Shown here piece by piece: positions 8,292 to 16,814 of a stretch of DNA of 64,000 nucleotides. A program made the translations under genes and the position numbers. The notes under the pieces are model-generated. The model had not been told where the DNA came from. It saw nothing but the letters and a program-made list of their open reading frames with translations, and made no database searches. This DNA is from Chromatiales bacterium (GTDB lineage: Bacteria; Pseudomonadota; Gammaproteobacteria; UBA6429). The DNA is taken from contig JALTJN010000515.1 in NCBI GenBank assembly GCA_027076405.1, positions 186,001 to 250,000 of the forward strand, given 5' to 3'. Position 1 is the stretch's first letter. Each line of letters begins with the position of its first letter.

Positions 8292-10390
8292 GTTATAAAA
8301 TATCAAGGCGTGAATTTTTAAAAATAAGTGCGGGAGCAAGTCTAACACTAGCAATAAGTTTACCAGCACAAAATATAAGTGCAAAATCATCAAGCCTGAA
8401 AAACGGCGAATTTTCTCCCTCTGTCTGGCTTGAAATTAATAAAAATAATATTGTAACCGTAACGGTAGCAGAGTCAGAAATGGGACAAGGTGTTCTTACA
8501 ACTCTTTCTATGATGGTAGCTGAAGAGCTTGATACAAAATGGGAAGATATTCGAGCCATTTTAGCTGATGCGGATCAAAAATATGGGGATCAGGCAACAG
8601 GAGGTAGTACTAGCTTAAGGAAAAACTGGACTCGTTTACGCATGGCCGGTGCGGCAACTCGTAAAATATTGATTCAGGCTGCAGCAAAAAAGTGGAAAAT
8701 AAAAGAAGAGCAATGCAAAACCAATGAAGGTACAGTAATAAACTTATTAAACAATCAAATACTATCTTATGGCGAATTAATTGAAATAGCAGCATCCATT
8801 CCTTTGCCGGAAGAAGTCATTCTTAAAGCAAAAAAAGATTTTAAATATATCGGTAAACCAATACCAAGACTGGACTCACCGATAAAAGTAAATGGTAAAG
8901 CTAAATTTGGAAATGATATATTAATTGAGAATGCACTTATAGCCACGGTAGTACATCCCCCAGTTATAAACAGTTCTATTATTTCATTTGATGCAAGTAG
9001 AGCAAAAAAAATTCAGGGTGTCACTCATGTTTTACAGATAGATGAAGGCATTGCAGTTATTGCTAAAGATTTCTGGTCTGCTAAAAAAGGGGCTCAGTTA
9101 CTCGATATAGTATGGGGTGATAAGAAAAATAATAAAATCAATTCTGCTTACATTAAAAATTTATTAACTAAAACATTAACAAATACCAAGGAACATAACA
9201 TAGAGCAGGATCTTGGTAACGCGGATAAGGTTATAGCTAATTCAGAAAATACGCATCATTCTGAATATTTTTTACCCTATCAGGCACATGCAAGTATGGA
9301 AGCTATCAATTGTACCGCTTTTGTAAATGGAGATAAATGTGAAGTATGGGCTCCTACACAAACACCTACCCGAGCCAAAGACGAGGCAAGATCAAGAACT
9401 CAATCATTTTTTTCAAAAATAAAATATAAAATCCTCAAGTCAGACGATAACAGTATCACATTACACAATACTCTAATTGGAGGAAGCTTTGGTCGGAAAC
9501 TCCAAACTGACTTTGTTTCTGAAGCAGTTCAGATTTCAAAATTAATACAAAAACCCGTAAGGCTTATTTGGGAACGTGAACAGGATATTAAAAATGATTA
9601 CTATCACCCTGCTACACTGCATTCATTGTCAGCGGCATTAAATAAAGATGGTTTCCCCATTGCCTGGTGGCATAAAGCCACAGGACAAAAACAACGCTTC
9701 GGCGGTGCTTTTCTGCCTTACAATATCCCTAACATTAGATTACAGGGTAAAAGAATCTCATTACCAATTAAGGTTGGTCCCTGGCGTTCTGTCAATCATT
9801 ATTATAATGCCTTTGTTGTGGAATCTTTTATCGATGAACTGGCCGCTAAATCTAAAATTGATCCTCTTGAATACCGGTTAAAACTGATTGACGATCCTCA
9901 ATTTATCAATGTACTTAAATTAGTTACATCAAAAGCTAACTGGGGTGGAAAATTACCAAATGGTCACTACCAAGGCCTCGCTATGCACAAAGGATTTGGT
10001 TCTTATGTAGCTCAAGTAGCAGAAATTTCACTTAAAGCTGATGGTTCAATTAAGGTTCATAAAGTAACAGCAGCAATTGATGCAGGAATTGCAGTTAATC
10101 CGGATACGATCAAAGCGCAGATGGAAGGTGCAATTGTGTTTGGATTAAGTGCGGCACTTAAAGGGAAAATAACTTTTAATAATGGTAGTCCTGTTCAAAG
10201 CAACTATCATGATTTTCCTATCCTTAAATTCAGTGAAATGCCTGTTATAGAAACCATCATTGCAGATAGTGATAAATCACCTGAAGGTATTGGTGAACCT
10301 GGTGTTCCTTCAATTGGACCGGCAATTGCTAATGCCTATTATGCTGCTACTGGAAAAAGGTCTTATACATTACCCATTAAAACATCATAA
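8288..10390 (+). CDS. iorB: Isoquinoline 1-oxidoreductase-like large subunit, molybdopterin, Tat-exported
   Basis: A 700-residue molybdenum hydroxylase large subunit of the IorB type. The N-terminus carries a twin-arginine signal (SRREFLKIS then a hydrophobic stretch), so the heterodimer is probably exported folded, with IorA carried along. Cofactor-contact motifs include GQGVLTTLSMMVAEEL, GGSFGRKLQTDF and the late GEPGVPSIGPAIANAYY, with the catalytic Glu in GIGEPG. The IorB family hydroxylates N-heterocycles or oxidises aldehydes; the substrate here is unknown. No cytochrome c domain is present at the C-terminus, so the electron acceptor must be encoded elsewhere. Its stop is 2 bases from the stop of the convergent VanZ-like gene. 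Confidence 0.88.
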   Translation: MSYKISRREFLKISAGASLTLAISLPAQNISAKSSSLKNGEFSPSVWLEINKNNIVTVTVAESEMGQGVLTTLSMMVAEELDTKWEDIRAILADADQKYGDQATGGSTSLRKNWTRLRMAGAATRKILIQAAAKKWKIKEEQCKTNEGTVINLLNNQILSYGELIEIAASIPLPEEVILKAKKDFKYIGKPIPRLDSPIKVNGKAKFGNDILIENALIATVVHPPVINSSIISFDASRAKKIQGVTHVLQIDEGIAVIAKDFWSAKKGAQLLDIVWGDKKNNKINSAYIKNLLTKTLTNTKEHNIEQDLGNADKVIANSENTHHSEYFLPYQAHASMEAINCTAFVNGDKCEVWAPTQTPTRAKDEARSRTQSFFSKIKYKILKSDDNSITLHNTLIGGSFGRKLQTDFVSEAVQISKLIQKPVRLIWEREQDIKNDYYHPATLHSLSAALNKDGFPIAWWHKATGQKQRFGGAFLPYNIPNIRLQGKRISLPIKVGPWRSVNHYYNAFVVESFIDELAAKSKIDPLEYRLKLIDDPQFINVLKLVTSKANWGGKLPNGHYQGLAMHKGFGSYVAQVAEISLKADGSIKVHKVTAAIDAGIAVNPDTIKAQMEGAIVFGLSAALKGKITFNNGSPVQSNYHDFPILKFSEMPVIETIIADSDKSPEGIGEPGVPSIGPAIANAYYAATGKRSYTLPIKTS

Positions 10391-10392
10391 TT

Positions 10393-11304
10393 TTATTTCA
10401 ACATCAAACCATCCATAAAAAGATAAACCGGTTTGGTAACTCCAGTTAGAAATAGACTAAAACTTTTAATATTGGTTATATTCATTTTTCTATTTTCAGG
10501 TGCATTAATAATCTCGGATAGTGGTAAGCTGATATCATTCCATCCTGATTGAAGTACGATTACCTTATTAAAGCGGTCATTATATCGATAATCATTTTTG
10601 ATGTGTGCTTCATCATATATTTTTAATTCAATTGTTCTTTGTTTCTCTACGTACAAACTAAACACAATTTCTTTATAGTTACTCCAGTCCCTGACAAAAT
10701 GTTGTAGAGTAATATCTGAAAACTCACCAGGATAAAATATTGCGCGTATTGAATATTGATGATTTTTGACATGTATTTTACTTTTTTTAAGGCTTGTTAA
10801 ATGAGTGTCCCAGCGGGTAAGTTCAAATGGTGACTCGAAATCAGCGAGCACAGGAAATTCTAGCCTCATATAATATTCATCAAATATGACTTTAATGAGA
10901 GAAGATAAGCTCAGTACAACAAGAAACACGGTTAAAAGGATAATAATTCGTTTTTGAAATACAGATAATATCAAAGTTCTGTATCTACTGATTAAATACC
11001 CTATCATTGCACCATAAACATCATTTAATACATCAAAAAGATCAAAACTACGCTCAACCAATAACTGTATAATTTCAATGAGTAAGCCCAAAAAAAGACT
11101 TAAACTTAAAATTGTTAAAAATATGTAAATTTCTTTAAAGTTATTTAATGGTTTGAATGACAAAAATATGCTAGTTAAACCAAAAAATAAAACGACGTGC
11201 CCATAATCCCAAATATTCGTTACTATTCTATGGCTTTCATAACCTGGCCCGCCCACAAAAAGCAGAACAATTAAAACAAAGATAAATAAATATATCGTTT
11301 TCAT
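10393..11304 (-). CDS. VanZ-like membrane protein with C-terminal extracytoplasmic domain
   Basis: About 303 residues from the preferred ATG at 11304, which has AGGTGG at good spacing; a GTG four codons upstream is possible but worse placed. The N-terminal 130 residues hold four hydrophobic segments with the VanZ signature of acidic residues in and after helices (GLLIEIIQLLVERSFDLFDVLNDVYGA spans the key region, residues roughly 80-105). A fifth membrane segment follows (IIILLTVFLVVLSLSSLI), then about 150 residues of beta-rich, predicted extracytoplasmic sequence resembling a carbohydrate-binding sandwich. VanZ proteins with such tails occur in exosortase-type exopolysaccharide loci. The biochemical role of the family there is not established. 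It is divergent from the lipoprotein gene. Confidence 0.75.
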   Translation of the reverse strand: MKTIYLFIFVLIVLLFVGGPGYESHRIVTNIWDYGHVVLFFGLTSIFLSFKPLNNFKEIYIFLTILSLSLFLGLLIEIIQLLVERSFDLFDVLNDVYGAMIGYLISRYRTLILSVFQKRIIILLTVFLVVLSLSSLIKVIFDEYYMRLEFPVLADFESPFELTRWDTHLTSLKKSKIHVKNHQYSIRAIFYPGEFSDITLQHFVRDWSNYKEIVFSLYVEKQRTIELKIYDEAHIKNDYRYNDRFNKVIVLQSGWNDISLPLSEIINAPENRKMNITNIKSFSLFLTGVTKPVYLFMDGLMLK

Positions 11305-11550
11305 TTCACTTACCACCTGTTAGATACATATACTTTAACACAATAATAATAAGTGTTAATGCGATTACGTTCGTCAATCATGAAAACTGTATTTATCCAA
11401 AAAACTGAGAGTTCGTTCACAAATATAAAACGTGCTAACACACATCTTTTACAAACTTGATCTATGCACAGTTAAAAATACATTTAAGAACTATAAGTTA
11501 ATTATAGTAATTTTATTTTTTAAGAAGTGTAATGCGTTAAGGATTAGTAA
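11305..11550. other. Divergent intergenic region between VanZ-like and lipoprotein genes
   Basis: An AT-rich stretch of about 245 bases between two divergently transcribed surface-protein genes, so it should hold both promoters. No convincing small gene, terminator or operator was recognised. AAGGA at about 11539-11543 serves the lipoprotein start. Confidence 0.4.
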
Positions 11551-12249
11551 ATGAAAGTTCTAGTTAAAAAGTTACAAACTGTTAAAACATTATTGATATT
11601 GGTCACTTTATCAATATTAACCGCATGTGGTGGTGGAAGTGGCGGCAGCTCTACAACGACGACACCAACCGGCGCAACTATAACTCTCTCTCCTGCAAGT
11701 AACGCATCAAAAATACCTGTAAGTCTTAATCAAATAACAGTGAATTTTAACAAAGAATTTGACTCAACCACAATAAACACTAATACATTTATCGTCAGTA
11801 ATGGAATAACAGGAGTTATAACAACTTCAAATAACAATAAACAAGCTACCTTTACGCCGAATAATACACTAGCAAGCAATATGACATACACTGTTACACT
11901 TACCGGTATAAATGATGCAAATGGGACCTCTATTTTACCAGGTAATGCTCAGGTATTTAGTTGGGCATTTACCACTTGTGGCACGACCCCCATCGCCACG
12001 TATTCTGTTTCATGGAGTCCGGTTAATGATAGTGATCTTGCTGGCTATAAAGTTTATTACGGTACAACGACTCCTCTAACCAAGGTAAATTCAACCTCGG
12101 TTAATCTTGGTAATGTAACCTCTTGGACTTTAAATCCAACAAATATGGGGTTCAATCCCTGTGATAAGGTTCAGGTGGCTATTTCCTCAGTAGGTAATAC
12201 TAAAAGTGAATCCAATTTGTCTCAAGCAGGCACAATAACTATTGATTGA
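11551..12249 (+). CDS. Lipoprotein with Ig-like (Big_5/SbsA type) and fibronectin III-like domains
   Basis: A 232-residue secreted protein. The signal peptide ends in the lipobox LTAC, giving a lipidated Cys near residue 26, followed by a Gly/Ser/Thr linker. Residues about 45-140 resemble the SbsA/Big_5 Ig-like domain (start ITLSPASNASKIPVSLNQ, end VFSWAFTT). Residues about 145-232 look like a fibronectin III-like fold (SWSPVNDSDLAGYKVYYG). Such modules usually mediate binding or spacing at the cell surface. It heads a rightward run with the beta-helix proteins, suggesting a shared surface or glycan-related role. The next gene starts 13 bases after its stop. Confidence 0.75.
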   Translation: MKVLVKKLQTVKTLLILVTLSILTACGGGSGGSSTTTTPTGATITLSPASNASKIPVSLNQITVNFNKEFDSTTINTNTFIVSNGITGVITTSNNNKQATFTPNNTLASNMTYTVTLTGINDANGTSILPGNAQVFSWAFTTCGTTPIATYSVSWSPVNDSDLAGYKVYYGTTTPLTKVNSTSVNLGNVTSWTLNPTNMGFNPCDKVQVAISSVGNTKSESNLSQAGTITID

Positions 12250-12262
12250 AGGAATAGATACG

Positions 12263-13747
12263 ATGAAGACAACCTATTGGTTTTTATTAACTTTAGTATT
12301 AACTAGTAAAATAGTATTAGCAGATACACACTATATAGCAACAACAGGTTCAGATAACGGAACTTGCACTAGTATATCAAACCCATGTCTATCATTTCGT
12401 TATGCTTTTTCACAAATGTTAGGTGGTGACACGCTAGAAGTCGAGAATGGAACGTATTCTGGAGTCAATAATACTATTGATGAATTAATTCCTTCGGGTA
12501 CCTCAGCAAACTATACCGTAATTAAAGCACGTAATATTGATGACAGTACTTCACATGTGACTATCACAGCCCCATTCGCAATTGGCGACGGAGCAGGAAC
12601 TCCCCCCCATCATTATGAAATACACGGGCTAAAATTCAAGAGCACCAGCGGGAAAGGACTTGTTGGGCATGATATTAAAATATTTAAAACAGCTTTCGAA
12701 GGTGGTGCCGCAACAGGTAACCAAATGACATTTTCAATTGGTGATAATACAGCTGGTAAAACATATAATATTTTATTAGAAGATATCTGGTCATACGGAT
12801 TAGGTGGTCGATACAATATATTAATTTATAATTCACAAAATATTGTAGTTCGACGTGCGGTTATTCGCCATGATGGTGGCTGGGCATGTGATGGTAGTAA
12901 TCCGGAATCTGCAATCACGATATATAACTCACGATTTATTGAATTACAAAATGTTATTGTACTTGACGGTGTTTCTACTGCAGGAGACTGTCAGGGATTT
13001 AATTCTTTTTACAACGTTAGTAATAATGCAGGTGGTACACAGCATGAAAATGTACGTATCGTAGGAAGTATCGCAATAAATAACTCCTCTGGCTCAGGTA
13101 TGTCATGGGATGCACCTAATTCTATAAACAATGCCGTATTAGAAAATAGCGCAATTATGAACAGCGGTAACGGAATTATTGCTAACGGAAGCTCTAAAAA
13201 TGTGACTATCAAGAATGTAACTATTACTGGTAACGCTGATGGCATTGCAAAATATGATGCAAGTGATAAGTTTACGATATCTAACACCATTATATATAAT
13301 AATAGCGGTGAATCATTAAGAGGGGTTCCGGGCTCAGATGTAGTTGGCGGTGTATTATGTTACTCAACTTCTGGCACTGGTTCCTGCTCAATTGCAAACA
13401 TCGACCCTTCTTCAGCAGGATTAACTTATCTTGCCCGAATAGAAACTACTTCATATTTATCAACCGCAGGTACTGGCGGTAACCAAATTGGCGCCCAAAT
13501 CGTCAATAAAACAGGGGTTAGTGGAACACTTTATGGCGAATCGGGTTTTAATGTTTCACAGAGTGCATTATGGCCGTGGCCGAATCAAAATAGAATTGCA
13601 GCAGATCTATGTGCAGTGAGAAATACAGGCTTCTGCAATAGTAATATTACTAATTACATATGGAGTGCACTTGGTACCGCAACGCCCTCAAACATTAATA
13701 TAGTGCCAATGCCAACACCAACAGGAATACAGGTCATTAAAAATTAA
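12263..13747 (+). CDS. Exported right-handed beta-helix protein A
   Basis: 494 residues from ATG 12263, preferred over an upstream TTG because GAAGGA lies about 9 bases before it and a clean signal peptide (MKTTYWFLLTLVLTSKIVLA) follows. The body has irregular parallel beta-helix repeats rich in N/G/T/I with terms such as ENSAIMNSGNGIIANGSS. Conserved central features are YGLGGRYN, RRAVIRHDGGW near residue 203, and ITIYNS; near the end comes ALWPWPNQNRI. It is paralogous to the next gene. Beta-helix proteins of this kind include polysaccharide lyases and epimerases and are frequent in exosortase-type polysaccharide loci. A specific enzymatic activity cannot be assigned. The tail ends MPTPTGIQVIKN. 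Confidence 0.8.
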   Translation: MKTTYWFLLTLVLTSKIVLADTHYIATTGSDNGTCTSISNPCLSFRYAFSQMLGGDTLEVENGTYSGVNNTIDELIPSGTSANYTVIKARNIDDSTSHVTITAPFAIGDGAGTPPHHYEIHGLKFKSTSGKGLVGHDIKIFKTAFEGGAATGNQMTFSIGDNTAGKTYNILLEDIWSYGLGGRYNILIYNSQNIVVRRAVIRHDGGWACDGSNPESAITIYNSRFIELQNVIVLDGVSTAGDCQGFNSFYNVSNNAGGTQHENVRIVGSIAINNSSGSGMSWDAPNSINNAVLENSAIMNSGNGIIANGSSKNVTIKNVTITGNADGIAKYDASDKFTISNTIIYNNSGESLRGVPGSDVVGGVLCYSTSGTGSCSIANIDPSSAGLTYLARIETTSYLSTAGTGGNQIGAQIVNKTGVSGTLYGESGFNVSQSALWPWPNQNRIAADLCAVRNTGFCNSNITNYIWSALGTATPSNINIVPMPTPTGIQVIKN

Positions 13748-13916
13748 GAATACAACTCATAAATTCGATATCTGTCATTATTATACAGCTCAAAAAATTC
13801 TCTACTATATGAAATAGAGGAATATAATTGATAAATATTTTATAGCATGAAGCTTATATATAGTTATATACTCGAGTCACCCCATTTTTTATGAAATATT
13901 ATGGTGAAATAACTTT

Positions 13917-15335
13917 ATGAGCTTCTATAAATACTTAATAACAACGATATTAATCAGTTTACCACTTGTTGTTTACTCAAAAAGCTATTATGTCGATGCA
14001 AAATCAACAGAAAGCTGGCCAGATGGTTCGTCAACAAGCCCCGTTAATACTATTAATGATGGAATAAATCTCATGTCATCTGATGGCGGTGATGTTTTAA
14101 TCATACGTCCCGGCATTTATTCTGAAGATATTTTATCAGTGCAAAATGGTGAAGCTAATTCATACAATATTATTAAAGCAGAGAAAGATGGTACGGTAAT
14201 ACTGACAGGCGCATTTTACCTCCCCTTTTCAACTGAATATATCCAGCTTGAAGGTTTAAAATGGGATAGCCGGCATACAAAAGCGATTACGGGACACCAT
14301 ATCAAATTTTTAAGATGTGCATTTAAAGGTGGTCCACTAAAAGATAATACTGTGAATGTTGGTATAGGATCTAATGATCAGACACCCGGGGCACATCATA
14401 TATTAATTGAAGATAGCTGGGCTTATGGAAAAGGCGGACGCTATAATTTTTTAATTTACAACTCAGATTCTGTTGTTTTTCGAAGAGTTATAGCAAGACA
14501 TGATGGTGGCTGGAAAGGAAGCGGTTATGATCCTGAAGCAGGGATCACCATATACAACTCATCAAATATCGAAATACAAAATAGTATCGTTCTCGATAGT
14601 GATTTAAAATACCAATACTGGGAAAGTGCTTTTTATAATGTTAAAAATGAATCTAGTCAGCTTGCTTACAAAAATACTCGTATCGTCGGAAGCATTGCTT
14701 TAAATACTCCCGTCGGCAATGCTTTTTCATATGATGCAGGAGGAATAATGAAAAATACTATAATTGAAAATAGTGTTGCCTGGTCGTCCGGTGGTGGCAT
14801 AGCATTAAATGGAAACAACAAATCAGTTACTGCAAAGAATTTAACCTTAGGTAAAATTATTGGTACAGGGGTTGCAATATGGGGCGGAGACAAAAATAGA
14901 TTAGATCTATCTAATAGTATTATTTATAAAAATAAAAATAGAGCAATAAGAATTAATGCCGGCCGTGCAATATTAAATAAACTTAACTGTTACCCTAAAG
15001 AATATAGTCCTTGCGGAAAACATGCATTATTCATAAACCCGATTACTCATGGATTAAAACATCTTCCCGTAATCGATAAAAACAGCAAATTGGATACATT
15101 AAAAATCGGGGCAAATATATCTAAACAAACCGGTAAAAATAGAAGTCTTTATAATGATGCTGGTTTTAATACCACCACGGATATTTCTTTATGGCCATGG
15201 CCGCTAGAAAGACGGATAAAAAATGATTTATGTGAAAATACGACACGAGGTCTATGTGCATCATCTAAATCTTTAACAGAGTATATTTGGTCTTATCTTG
15301 GTTTTGATACACCTAAGGCTATTTATTCTAAATAA
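13917..15335 (+). CDS. Exported right-handed beta-helix protein B, paralogue of A
   Basis: A 472-residue protein with a signal peptide (hydrophobic residues about 6-20 ending VYSKS). The central part matches protein A closely: AYGKGGRYNFLIYNS, RRVIARHDGGW near residue 196, ITIYNSSNIEIQNSIVL and FYNV. Near the end both share an LY-x-x-x-GFN motif followed by LWPWP, then a Cys pair and an EYIWS/NYIWS helix. This alignment along the whole length shows tandem duplication with divergence. The invariant Arg-His-Asp-Gly-Gly-Trp core could be an active or sugar-binding site (inference). Unlike proteins A and C it lacks the MPTP tail. A 170-base gap separates it from A, so it may have its own promoter. 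Confidence 0.8.
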   Translation: MSFYKYLITTILISLPLVVYSKSYYVDAKSTESWPDGSSTSPVNTINDGINLMSSDGGDVLIIRPGIYSEDILSVQNGEANSYNIIKAEKDGTVILTGAFYLPFSTEYIQLEGLKWDSRHTKAITGHHIKFLRCAFKGGPLKDNTVNVGIGSNDQTPGAHHILIEDSWAYGKGGRYNFLIYNSDSVVFRRVIARHDGGWKGSGYDPEAGITIYNSSNIEIQNSIVLDSDLKYQYWESAFYNVKNESSQLAYKNTRIVGSIALNTPVGNAFSYDAGGIMKNTIIENSVAWSSGGGIALNGNNKSVTAKNLTLGKIIGTGVAIWGGDKNRLDLSNSIIYKNKNRAIRINAGRAILNKLNCYPKEYSPCGKHALFINPITHGLKHLPVIDKNSKLDTLKIGANISKQTGKNRSLYNDAGFNTTTDISLWPWPLERRIKNDLCENTTRGLCASSKSLTEYIWSYLGFDTPKAIYSK

Positions 15336-15361
15336 TTTTTTATGTTAGAACAGGTAATCTA

Positions 15362-16723
15362 ATGATTAAATTTTTTTTTACATTTATATTGGTTTCTCAT
15401 GCCACAATATTATCGGCAGCGACCTATTATGTTGCCACAAATGGCAACAACAATAATAACGGATCAAACTCAACCCCCTGGAAAACTATCCAGTTTGCGG
15501 CCAATACCGCAATCGCTGGAGATACGATTATTGTCAGAGATGGTACATATCAACCTTTTCATATAGCTACTAGCGGAACTTCTACCAATAAAATAACCGT
15601 TAAATCCCAGAATAAATTAGGCGCTAAAATTAATGGTAACGAACTTTTTAATGGAAGATATGCCGGTATACATATCACTTCCGATTATGTCACTGTAGAT
15701 GGTTTTGATATAAATTGTACAGGAAACCCTGCCGTAAGCTCTGGAGAGCGAGGGATCCGTTTATCCGGTGATCCAAGTACATATAGACAAGGTGTAACAA
15801 TAAGAAATAATAAGGTTACTGGTGCCGGCTGGGTTGGTATTACCACATCATATGCCGATGATGTACTAATAGAATTTAATGAGGTTAGTAATACAGTTAA
15901 CCAGCATGGAATTTATGTGGCCAATAGTGCTGACCGTCCTATTGTCAGAGGTAATATTATTCATAATAACAATCAGGCTGGACTTCATATAAATGGGGAT
16001 GGAGCAAGTCCTGGCGATGGAACAATTAGCAATGCTTTAATTGAAAATAATATTATATACAGTAATTCTTCTGGTGCTAGTAGTTCCGCAATCAATATGG
16101 ATGGGGTAAATAACTCTATTATCAGAAACAACCTGCTATTCAATAATTTTAGTCAGGGAATAACAAGTTTTAAGGCTGATGGCACACTCCCCTCGAGTAA
16201 TAATAAGATATTAAACAACACGATCATCATGGCTAATTCAGCCTACCATGCACTTAAATTTAGAAATGCTAGTATCAACGGCTATGTCAGGAATAATATT
16301 ATAATTCAGCAAGGTACTGGTGTTGCATTAGCACTTGATAATGCAAGTATGTCCGGGATTGATAGTGATTATAATTTAATCATTCATACTACATCACCTG
16401 GATCAGCCATCGAAAATTACTCTGGACTTTCGGACTGGCAATCATCCACAGGAAATGACCAAAATTCAATCACTGTTACAGGTGTAAATACTGCTAATAT
16501 ACTAAGTAAAATATTTGTAAATCCTTCTACATTAACTCCATATGATTATAATTTAATCAAAACAAGCCCCGCTATTGATATAGGTATTGCTTCAGCAGAT
16601 ATTTCTACAGATATTAATGGAACAAACAGACCATTAGGTAATGCAGTTGATATAGGAGCTTATGAGTATATAGGCTCAAATATTATGCCAACACCTCAAA
16701 ATGTAAGTATAATAAGAGATTGA
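15362..16723 (+). CDS. Exported right-handed beta-helix protein C, pectate-lyase-like fold
   Basis: A 453-residue protein with a signal peptide ending near SAATYYVA. Mature sequence starts with the common YYVATNGNNNNNGSNSTPW entry of DUF1565/beta-helix proteins, followed by repeats such as VTIRNNKVTGAGWVGI and LIENNIIYSNSSGASS. The end of the fold carries SPAIDIG and the AVDIGAYEY motif typical of choice-of-anchor Q-type beta-helix proteins. It is much less similar to A and B than they are to each other. The C-terminal tail IMPTPQNVSIIRD resembles that of A. Probably surface-exposed and glycan-interacting; lyase or epimerase activity is possible but not shown. Confidence 0.78.
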   Translation: MIKFFFTFILVSHATILSAATYYVATNGNNNNNGSNSTPWKTIQFAANTAIAGDTIIVRDGTYQPFHIATSGTSTNKITVKSQNKLGAKINGNELFNGRYAGIHITSDYVTVDGFDINCTGNPAVSSGERGIRLSGDPSTYRQGVTIRNNKVTGAGWVGITTSYADDVLIEFNEVSNTVNQHGIYVANSADRPIVRGNIIHNNNQAGLHINGDGASPGDGTISNALIENNIIYSNSSGASSSAINMDGVNNSIIRNNLLFNNFSQGITSFKADGTLPSSNNKILNNTIIMANSAYHALKFRNASINGYVRNNIIIQQGTGVALALDNASMSGIDSDYNLIIHTTSPGSAIENYSGLSDWQSSTGNDQNSITVTGVNTANILSKIFVNPSTLTPYDYNLIKTSPAIDIGIASADISTDINGTNRPLGNAVDIGAYEYIGSNIMPTPQNVSIIRD

Positions 16724-16814
16724 TGATTATTTTAAGGGAAATTTAGCTAGTAAAATACTTTAACACTCCAAACAGAGTATAGAGGTATTCCAATAAACTG
16801 GTTAAAAGTATGAA

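Noticed and set aside
12242..12262. Upstream TTG start for beta-helix protein A
   Set aside because: It overlaps the lipoprotein stop, lacks a good ribosome binding site and would precede a perfect signal peptide; ATG 12263 is better.
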